NCBI GenBank assembly: GCA_002221725.1
Contig: NJFT01000379.1
Coordinates: 1-20,572, forward strand
DNA: 20,572 bases
DNA from: Scedosporium boydii
Taxonomy: Eukaryota; Ascomycota; Sordariomycetes; Microascales; Microascaceae
Direction of reading: 5' to 3'
Part shown: positions 10,371-19,247 of the stretch, piece after piece
Position numbering within the stretch: the first letter of the stretch is position 1
Layout of the letters: every line of letters begins with the position of its first letter
Position numbers and translations under genes: made by a program
The notes under the pieces: generated by a model
The model's input: the letters and a program-made list of their open reading frames with translations, nothing else
What the model was told of the DNA's origin: nothing
Database searches by the model: none

Positions 10371-11475
10371 GCCACGACTGTATCGTGAGCGACATGCGAT
10401 CCACGGATTGCCTAGTCTGATTGCCCTTACTGGCCGCCTGGAGTGCTGCCAACTGTGTGATTCCCGCCGTGCCCACTATCTCCAGGCCGGGCTTTTGGGG
10501 GGGGGGGTTGGAGGGGGCAGCTGCGGTAGACCATCCCTCCGGTTGTCGTCACCACCCTTGCCCCCCCGAAATCGGGCCGCGTTCCCTCGAGGTCTAAGCG
10601 TGTTTACTCATCAGCACCGACATTCATGGAGGTTTCTCTCCGGTGGTGTGAGCTCAACACGTGGAGAAGCCTCCATTCTTCCACCGGTGAGGTTCATTGG
10701 CTTCATGCATACAAAAAGCGGTGAGATGCTCGAAATAGATTCAATATTGGAGTCAACCGCGCGGGTTCGGCCCTTCCCCACATCCCCATCTTCGGGACGT
10801 AGGCAATAATTGAAAAATCGAGGATGCAGTGGTGAGTTGGCAAAATGAAGACACTCCTTGAGGTCCCGCGTCCACGCCTTCTCATGCAGAGAGTCGCCTC
10901 TGTGGGTTCCGCGCTCCTGGGACTCGGATCCTCAACGATGGCATGGTGGGGAAGCAGCTTTGGTTGTGAAGGAGGGTCACCTTTTCTCTTCTGGGAAGCT
11001 TCCTCACCGGCAATAATACTCCCCTCCTCCTCACCTTCCTTTCTTAGTGTCACCGAATACCTTCCCCACCCGAGGAAGACCACGAGGTCGCGCAGAGGCG
11101 CCATGCCGTATCAAGAAAATAGCACGGCCAGCAGGTAGGCGACGAGATGAAAATACGGGTCCGGCCCCTACTAAACCGAGAGGTGATGAGAGAAGACAAT
11201 GCACGCTTTAACCTCACCCGCCGCGGAATGGGCAAAATAGCGAATAAGCGAAGCGAGATTGGCGAGGAAACAGCGGGCGTGGGAGCTGCAGACACGGTGG
11301 GTGACTGTACTATTAAGGAAGGATGGGAGAATCGTCAGCTCACCTCGCTTCTTGGAACCTTCAATATTGTCTGTGCTCAGAAAACGTGGCTAGGCGGGTA
11401 TGTGGATCATCGGGATCACGCACACTGCATTTCCGGCATGGCAAAAAGAAGTGTGTATGTGAGTGTGTAAGATAC

Positions 11476-11517
11476 GTGTGTGTGTGTGTGTCTGTGTGTG
11501 TGTGTGTGTGTGTGTGA
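11476..11517. repeat. (TG)n microsatellite
   Basis: About 42 nt of GT/TG dinucleotides, interrupted once by a C (near 11492). It explains the His/Thr and Val/Cys low-complexity frames on either strand here. Confidence 0.95.
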
Positions 11518-12404
11518 GAGACACCGTTGAGGGGCAATATTGAAGACGTGCAGATACTTCGCACGAAGGTGCAGACCTTTGGACCAATGAGACAAATCAA
11601 TTGGACTCCAGCAACAGGTGCTGATCAGCCAGTGCTGGAATTCTTTCGGGCTCGGGAGAACAAGAACACTTGACTTAAAAGTCGTTGGACGAAGTGCTAA
11701 TTGCGATGAGAGGCAGTGTTGGATATGGCACAACCTGCAATGCTAACTTGCGGGTGTTGGCTACAATGCCCGTGGCGGCATTGTTGCTGCACTTGACGAC
11801 CCCAAGACTCTTACTCCACAATGGAGACGCTGCCTCTTGACAATTCATGGATTTCTGATCCCTGTGAGTGGTAATGCATACGGAGCCCGGGGTTCGGGGA
11901 GAGACTTGGGGTTCTTCGTCCGAAGACTTGAATTCACTCTTGCTCTGTGCGACCCGGATTGAATTGAGAATTCGTCAACTTCAATGACACTCGTACCTTT
12001 GCATGCCTCGTCCGCCCCGTAACCCCTGAGAGTTTAGCGGTGGTCTCTCCGAAAGCTGACCCCTCTAAACGAGGGGTGAACGACCCCGACCTAGCGTCGT
12101 ATTGACTGGTCTGCCAACTATTATTGGCGACAGGGGGTGCTGAATTTCACCCTCAACGAATTGTCCAGGAACGAAGAGCAGAAACATGGGAAAACGAGTG
12201 GGAAGAAGGTGGTCATGAAAGGCTGAGAATTCGATTCCCCAAGACGAATTGGTAATTCTCGATACTGCTAGGTCGAAGTAAACTTCATCAGCTAGCTAGG
12301 AAATCACCCGTGAGAAATTAAGCTTAAGCTGGCGATTCTCATCTCGGGATCTCGAACAAGTACGGACTAGGACTAAACTTAAGCAGTGTGGGTCGAAGGC
12401 CCTT

Positions 12405-12420
12405 TGTAGTTTAAACTACA
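12405..12420. repeat. 16-bp perfect palindrome
   Basis: TGTAGTTTAAACTACA reads the same on both strands. By base count alone, roughly 0.3 such palindromes are expected in a window of this size, so chance is quite possible. Confidence 0.6.
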
Positions 12421-13022
12421 CTAACCCAAGCTGATGATACATCCGGCGCTCGATATGACAAGTGAACATCCGGGGCTTGGCCAAACATCTCGCAATCCAC
12501 GGCCTGGTTGAGTGGTATTGAAGCGTTGGGCTCGTCCCATACTGGACTGCAAGAATCATGCTATTCCAATCTCCGTGAGAACCTCTGCCATTGATTTTCC
12601 CACCCAAGTGTTCCGGAGAAGCAAGATGCAAACACGACGGAGAATATGACAAGTCATGTTCGCAACACCCCTTGTCCACCTCCCCCAGCAAATTTTCGAG
12701 GAGAAATGATGGGGAAAAAATATCTCGCCCCAAGATCTCAATGCCATGCAAGCTCGCAACGCCCGCGCCAGCGCTAATGTGGATTATATTTAATTCGAGG
12801 CTTCCGGTTCGCTCGACCAAACTCTAAGCACACATCAATCCCCACTGACATGGGGCCGGCCAGGCATTCACCACTCCAGCACAACGTCTCTGGAAGACAA
12901 AAATCGGAGATTGTACTATTTTGAGCGAGAAACGATACCAACGAACGCGGTTTGATGCAACTTACGTACATGCATGGGCGTAGTTCTATGCATACTTCGT
13001 ACAGAATATTGGGATTGAACCG

Positions 13023-13057
13023 CACGGGTCGAGTCGTCGAGGCGACTCGACCGCGTG
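13023..13057. repeat. Strong GC-rich hairpin (14-bp stem, one bulge)
   Basis: GGTCGAGTCG (13027-13036) pairs perfectly with CGACTCGACC (13043-13052) around the six-base loop TCGAGG. The stem extends by CACG (13023-13026) with CGTG (13054-13057) past one bulged G. It lies in a gene-free part of the window. Confidence 0.8.
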
Positions 13058-15763
13058 GGATGGGCTCTCCTCCTTGCAGTTGAACGCGCCCGGGGTCGGA
13101 ATGATGCCCGCTTACGGAGTGTCTAGTGTCATCGGCCAGAATAGACACCCTCCTCATTCGTAGGAAGTAGTCTTCATTTTCCTAAAGGCCAATGCCAATG
13201 CCGATTCGAGCCGTTGTTTCCGTACCTCGTGGACCTGAGATAGACGGTCCCAAGATTTCCGCTTGAGCAGCAGGGGGGCTGCGTGCAGATTGGCTGACCG
13301 GGGCGGCCTCGTTTTCCTCTTGGGCGGCCAGCATGGCTTTTCAGTATGCACAAGATGCAGATATTGGCACCTAGATCTGGAGAGTTACACATGTGTGCTT
13401 CGCATGCAAGAGTGCAACGGCTCTCTCGATACATGCAATTCGTGCACCTACGAAGTAGTAGCCCGGCCTACCACTCTCTAGCTCGATGGTCTTAGCTAAG
13501 GCCGGACGGGTTACTACTCTCGTGAACAAACACTAGGCGAAGGACCCCGAGCATCGGTCACTGAGGCCTGATCAGGGTCGCCTGCGACCCTAACGACACG
13601 GTCTCTTTGGGGTAACGCTGGGATGAGATGAGGAACTCTGGGACTTGGCAATGACAACGGCGTCGTACTTCGCAGGCATCAATTGATCTCTTGAATCTTG
13701 ATGCGACTTTAAGAGTGGAGAGAGCTGTCAGAACGTTCGATGCATGCAGGCGAAATGCAAGCATAAGGATGGAGACCCCTCCCCTATTCCACCGTTCCGT
13801 TGAACTGAAAGGGCAAGATTCGTATGAGGAAGTGGCTAAGTATGGATATCCATGTTGCGAGGAAGAAGAAATGCTACGAAATATTGCAACGTTGTCGAGT
13901 GGAGCCGGGGCATCAAATGTCGAGGTGCTGGGCATCCGAGGGAACAGGTACGAAGTATTCGTGAAGCTAATACTGGGGCGAAGTTGGTAATTCCTGCGAG
14001 TGTCTGACTACCTGCATGCACCAAAAAGGCAGAAATGTGTACGAAGCACGAAGTAAGAGTCTGCAGGGCGAGGCATGTACTCAGTATTGACTGCGATGTT
14101 GCTGCCTTGCCACATCAATGACATGTCGTTGAATCGGAGGGACGCTTCCAGGGCACTGGTACTCGGTACAGTGTCCTCGTGTGGGAAGTGATAAACGGGG
14201 AATAATGCAGGACCAGTGAATATTAATACAAAGATCAAGTGATGATGGAGTTGTGTCGTGCAGCACGGAGAAATTGTGCAGGAGTCTGTGACGCACTGAT
14301 TCTTCGATCTTAACAAGTACGAAAACGAGGTACTGTCATCAACACAGGATGAGCTGGATCGTCTTCGTGTGTATCTGTGTATCTGTGTGCTGAGGTACCG
14401 AGGTATTGATACGTACGTCAATTGATTTGATCAATCCGGTTGCCAACTGCCAAAGAGACGAGGGAAACAGCTCCAAACTGGTTGCTTTCAGAGCAAGAAT
14501 TGAGAATAAATTACCCAAGGAATCAAGGGCCAACAAACCCCCACTCGACCCGGGATTTTTACTTCGGACTTTTCTCGAAGACTGGACCGTTTGTTCCTAG
14601 CGGCGTGCCAAGTCCACCAGAACCTTTAGAACCTTTGGTACACTAAGAACAGCCAGCCCAGCCCATGATTCCTGTTCTCGAGTGAGCATGGCCTGCCAAT
14701 TCTGAAGAAACTTACTTCGCACAGCTTGCAGCAATATGCTCTTGGCTGAAAACTCCAACGATTCCCGTGCTCGTCTCGTTGGAGGAAGAGGGTCAACGGA
14801 GGTGTCGTACGAAGTACAGTTAGGGTTACTCCATCTGAACCGACTCAACCGGGGCAGGATCCATCATGACCGCTGTCAATCAACATGGCGCGATTTTCTC
14901 CAAGGCGGACGAAACCCCATTGGCCAAGGTTCTCTGGGGGGAGTGGCGCCCAGGAACTGCGACTGTCCTTAATTCCGTTTAAGATGTTCTTGAGTGGAGC
15001 GACCAGGGGAGAGGAGAGGCGGAGCCACGTTGTTCTTCTTCTGATTTTTTTTAATGTCAATTGAGTGCTCCCGTCGATTCCGCGGGCGCCAATTGATGTA
15101 ACCTTATCCTGGTCCATTCCTCCATGTCGATTGGAGTGACCGGAATCATAATACCCCCGACCTGGTCTGGGCCATGCCTGATGCCAAACAGAGTGAACCA
15201 GGGATTCGAATCTCTCCTTTGTCCTGCACAGTTTGAATCGGAGGGACGAGATTGACCTTCCCCTGTTGGGAGGCGTCGCCTCGAAACCCAAATTTCTTTC
15301 TTTTTTCGAATGCGACTTCGTACAACCCTGGGGGTCTTACTCAGACATGGGATCCCATGCTCGCATCGCTCATGCAGCATGCAGACGCCAAGGCTCGCGA
15401 AAAAAAAAAGGCGTTCCTGTCCTGTCCTCATCATTGACCACGAGTAACGATGAATGATGGATGACCTTCCAACAATCGACACGACACACACGCCCCCGGA
15501 ATCCACCCCTCTGTGACCTCGCACTCGTCCAACAAGTACGACCCTATGCGGATTGGCAAGACGAAAAGAGTCCCTCGGAGTCGCATCGGCGATGGCACTC
15601 TCTTTGCCAGGATCTCCCCAAACCCAGAGAAACGCAAAAAAGGGGAAAGGAAAAGAGAACAACAGGAAAAGGATAAGAACCATGGTATCCGCCCAGTTCT
15701 AGAGAAATGATTGTCCGGCCCGCTCTCCCAAGGTTGTGAGGCTCTCCAAGGAAAAGATCGCCA

Positions 15764-15857
15764 ATCTCCCCCTCCCTTCCCCTTCCTCCTTCACGGACAA
15801 TACCGACTCCCTCCCAAACTCTCATCATCCCTCTTTTCCTCCTTCACCTTCCGTAAA
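15764..15857 (+). promoter_or_regulatory. Pyrimidine-rich 5' leader/core promoter of the tyrosinase gene
   Basis: C/T-rich blocks (about 15764-15793 and 15825-15857) end roughly 16 nt before the ATG. This is the usual look of a filamentous-fungal promoter or 5' leader. An in-frame ATG at 15736 would add 46 residues ahead of the signal peptide by translating this tract, so it is not used as the start. Confidence 0.4.
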
Positions 15858-15873
15858 ACCAAGCTTGGTCGAG

Positions 15874-17357
15874 ATGCGTCCGGCGAAGCGCCTTCTCTGC
15901 CTCCTCTTCGCCGCTACGGCGGCCCTCGGCGTAGCTGCCCAGGAAGTCACCGAGGACGACTTCACGCAGCCCGAGATCGAGCAGGGCGATGCTCTTGCCC
16001 AGCTCGCGGCCCTCGCTGCCGACTCGTCGCAGGAGACTGCGATGAGGCTAGCGAAGCGTGGCATGAGCGGTAGCTGCACTCCCAACAAGATTAGGGTCCG
16101 AAAGGAATGGTATGAAGCTCGCTCTCCCATCCGCGGCTCTTTGGCCTTCTTTTGAAGTCTATTCTCTCTCACTTTACTTGTTTCTCTCTTCTTTCTGCAG
16201 ATGAATTGATCACTAATACGAATGGTGATTTAGGCGCACTCTCACTGCCAACCAGCGCAAGCAGTACATTTCTGCCGTCAAGTGCTTGCAGACCAAGCCC
16301 AGCTTGTTCGATCCCACGCAGGTCCCTGCCGCCCGGTCTCTCTTCGACGACTTTGTCGGCGTCCATCTGTTCCAGACTGTGAACATTCACCTCACCGTAA
16401 GTAATTACCCGATCTACTAATCAAGCTCAATTCGTTCCAGAGGAAAAGAAAATCGCTAAAACAAGAATATCCAGGCCACCTTCCTCACGTGGCACCGCTA
16501 CTTCGTGTACGCCTACGAGACCAAGCTCCGCGATGAATGCGGCTACACCGGTCCCCTCCCCTACTGGGAATGGGGCCTAGACGTCAACAACCCCGCGGCG
16601 TCCCCCGTCTTCGACGGCTCCGCCACGTCGATGAGCGGCAACGGCGCCTTCTTCCAGCACGAGGGAATCCAGATGGTGCAGCCCATCAACGGCAACATCC
16701 TCAAGCTCCCCCCCGGCACGGGCGGCGGCTGCGTGACCAAGGGTCCCTTCAAGGACATGACGGTCAACTTCGGCACCATCATCCTCCCCGTCTACGGCCA
16801 GCCCATCCTCAACGGCTCGGCTAACCCCATCGGCCCCGATAACCAGCGCTGTCTGAAGCGTGATCTTAACGCCGGCATTGCTAAGCGCTTCACTTCTTTC
16901 CTCAACACTACTAGCCTTATCCTCAAGTATAAGAATGTCGAGCAGTTCCAGGCCCATTTGCAGGGCGACGACCGATACGTGCTGAATGAGCTCGGTGTTC
17001 ACGGCGGTGGTCACTACACTATTGGTGGTGACCCGGGCGGTGACCCTTTCATCTCACCTGGTGACCCGGCTTTCTACCTCCATCATGCTCAGGTTGATCG
17101 TGTCTTCTGGATCTGGCAGATGCTTGACTTTGCCAACCGCCAGGTAAGATGCCATCCCCTCATCTCCCACTCTCCCATTCCACTCTAACAAAATATTCCA
17201 GGGCGTCCACGGCACGAGCACTCTCCAGAACAACCCTCCTAGCCCCGATGTCACGGTCGAAGACCTCATCGACCTCTCTCCTCTTGCCCCTCCCATCAAG
17301 ATCAAGGACCTCATGAACACTGTCGGGGGCTCTCCCTTCTGCTACATCTACCTCTAA
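15874..17357 (+). CDS. Secreted tyrosinase (polyphenol oxidase), four exons, complete
   Basis: The 407-aa enzyme would oxidise phenols to o-quinones with a paired copper centre, the first step toward melanin-type pigments. Exons are 15874-16109, 16234-16396, 16475-17143 and 17202-17357; all introns are GT-AG with CTAAT/CTAAC-like branch words and the frame is kept. The CuA site is H123, H131 and H140, and IHLTATFLTWHRYFVYAYE fits the family signature exactly. The CuB site is H309, H313 (HGGGH) and H337 in DPAFYLHHAQVD, again an exact signature match. A signal peptide covers about residues 1-22 (cut near AA|Q). A Kex2-type LAKR at 59-62 suggests a short propeptide. There is no long C-terminal lid domain, as in the short secreted class, and no Cys-x-His next to H123 for the thioether bond seen in some tyrosinases. 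NGS and NTT sequons may carry N-glycans. The start was chosen for its signal peptide. Confidence 0.95.
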
Positions 17358-17493
17358 ATTGGTAGATATTTGTACATATATTCTTGAGTTACAATGGCGT
17401 AATTACTCACTCACATAACAATACCAATTGACGAAGTATCAATTTCAATCAAGACCGTTTATTGCTGCAATTTTTTCCCCGACCGTTCTATAA

Positions 17494-17499
17494 AATAAA
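17494..17499 (+). terminator. Likely polyadenylation signal of the tyrosinase gene
   Basis: AATAAA within CTATAAAATAAAACTC, about 140 nt after the TAA stop. This is a reasonable 3' UTR length for a fungal gene. The assignment rests on word and position only. Confidence 0.45.
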
Positions 17500-18184
17500 A
17501 CTCTTTTGTGTGTCCACGGTGTTTCCAGTCTCGTGAGCGACGGAGACTCCGACAAGCCATTATGTCCGATCGCGGATCAATCACATCAAATTTGATCTTT
17601 TTGAGAGAGCTGAGCGATCAGACATTTTGTGATCAGCGTCGTGTACCGAGCTGGGCACGCTCCTGCAGGGGAACGAGGACAACCAAGCGAGCTGGGTCTA
17701 GCCAGGCCAGGACTACCTGGGCTGCCTTCGTAGGCCTTGGCGGACACTGGACACCGATCGATGTTGACATTTGCGCTAGATCGGATGCAGTAGTAGTGTC
17801 ACCGGTTGCTCCAACTGATCGGTCGCTTTCGACCTTGCGACGGACGCGGAGAACAGTTGTGGAGTGGGTTCAAAACAAGCTTTAAGCTTTTCTTGCTTCG
17901 AGCTCCGAAAATAAGCTTGGACAGTGACATTTTTTCAATCTTGTTCCCCCTGCCGCCAAACATTGATCTGGCTTGCTTGAATGAACTGGCACCATCGCTT
18001 ACGGACTCTGGGTCTTGAAGGCGCAGAAATTAAGGGGAAGAGGCGGCCGCGAAGGATTGAAACATCGTGTTCCATCCCAGTGTCCAGGACCAGCCGAATG
18101 ATTGACCGAGCTCCTAAGAAGTAGAACAACAAGTGAACAGCCACAGCCCACGGGATTAATTTGATGTTCTCGAATCCTTCCCTG

Positions 18185-18213
18185 CCCACGCCCACGCCCA
18201 CGCCCACGCCCAC
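18185..18213. repeat. CCCACG hexanucleotide tandem repeat (about 4.8 copies)
   Basis: Four exact CCCACG units and a partial fifth in tandem. On the other strand it reads as alternating Gly-Val codons, which produces a spurious GVGVG frame. Confidence 0.95.
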
Positions 18214-19247
18214 TCAAATGCTCCGATCCTGCCCCAACCATCCAAGAGCGAAGTCTGGTTCCTATTATTCCGCTCTCCTTCTTGCCCTCCTCCAGACCAT
18301 TCTCCGACGAATTCCTTCCCTCCCGCCTCAAAATACTATTTGCGCTCGGTAAATTGCATTGGAAGGGACGAAGTGACTTGATTGAACTCCCAACAGTCCT
18401 TGGTACACTCTTCCCCCCCTCTTAGAGCATTGATGTGCCGCGCCAAGGGGGAGGATAAGAAATTCTACGACGCAGCGCACGTCCACCATACCATCCTTCT
18501 GCCACCTTCCTTTCGCTCTTCCCCCTCGTGGCAGGGTCTAGGAGGAAGAGTTCCATGGTTCAACTCACGGGAACGGGCGCGACATTGGGGCAAGAAAAGA
18601 GAAAATTAGCCCTTTGCTTGCTTGAGAGAATGAGGCGCAGACGGGAAATGATGGGACCGAGAAAGGCGATAATACAGTGGCGTTGTTTCATTTGCCAGGT
18701 CGATCCAAGCAAAACCCGGCACAGCTTCCCAAGAAACCATCGATCTTGGAACTCCTGGAGAAAGTCGATGCAACTGAAACGGCTCTGAACCTTAATTGTG
18801 CCTGCCACCCCAGATGCAGAGCCGATCTTGCACAATCGACGGGATCAATCATATTGCGCAAGCATGCTTGAATGAATCTCCCACCCATCCATAATACCTA
18901 ACATACAATAACAAGCGACAGTTATTGCCCTAACGCACAGCACGCAGCCCTATGATGCGAAGTCGGTGCGCGTAGATGCGCGTGTTCCGTGCCGCGACGA
19001 CTCCGTCCACTTCACACACCACAGACAGACCTGGGTCAGTACAATATGACTTGGATGATTGCGTCAACCCTGCCAGTATATACAATCCCGTCCAAAACAA
19101 TATAACACAAGGAAAGCCGAAAACATATGTACACGAAGACATTCAAAACGAGACGACGCCTCTTCTGCCATGACGTCCAAATCCAAACACTCCCTCACTC
19201 CTCCACCAATCCCTGGAGTTGAGATCTCTCCCCCCAACTTCACTGCT

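Larger units (their letters stand above)
9881..12400. other. Gene-poor stretch; microsatellites and G/C runs
   Basis: Apart from the coding-like fragment near 10.2 kb, nothing here can be called a gene. An 11-G run (10497-10507) and a 7-C run (10561-10567) face each other, and a TG dinucleotide repeat lies at 11476-11517. Frames such as 10703-11104 minus (133 codons) and 11050-11295 minus have no recognisable motif. Confidence 0.5.
12401..15763. other. Gene-poor stretch rich in the word TACGAAGTA; no convincing gene
   Basis: Four exact copies of TACGAAGTA (either strand) lie at 12993, 13449, 13949 and 14808, with several one-mismatch copies. The longest frame, 15057-15683 minus (208 codons), begins with a Phe/Leu-rich artefact of the purine-rich DNA at 15630-15680 and has no domain. 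Frames at 12416-12820, 12774-13157 and 14845-15291 on the minus strand are also unrecognisable. I see no transposase or polymerase motif. Confidence 0.5.
17358..19247. other. Intergenic region between the convergent tyrosinase and GGNQ-protein genes; no gene seen
   Basis: The two flanking genes point toward each other, so this holds two 3' UTRs and spacer. The frame 17508-17885 plus (125 codons) overlaps the tyrosinase poly(A) region and shows no domain. Frames near 17935-18331 on the minus strand read through the CCCACG repeat. Nothing else stands out except that repeat. Confidence 0.55.

Noticed and set aside
15195..15215. Sequence AGATTCGAATCCC on the minus strand, close to a tRNA or SINE B box
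   Set aside because: The flanking bases do not form a T-stem and no A box is found at the right distance. About one match of this quality is expected by chance in a window of this size.
15057..15683. 208-codon minus-strand open frame upstream of the tyrosinase
   Set aside because: It begins with Phe/Leu codons made by a purine-rich plus-strand tract, has no domain, and lies opposite the tyrosinase promoter region.
17508..17885. 125-codon plus-strand frame after the tyrosinase
   Set aside because: It has no motif and no promoter spacing, and it starts inside the likely poly(A) region of the tyrosinase gene.
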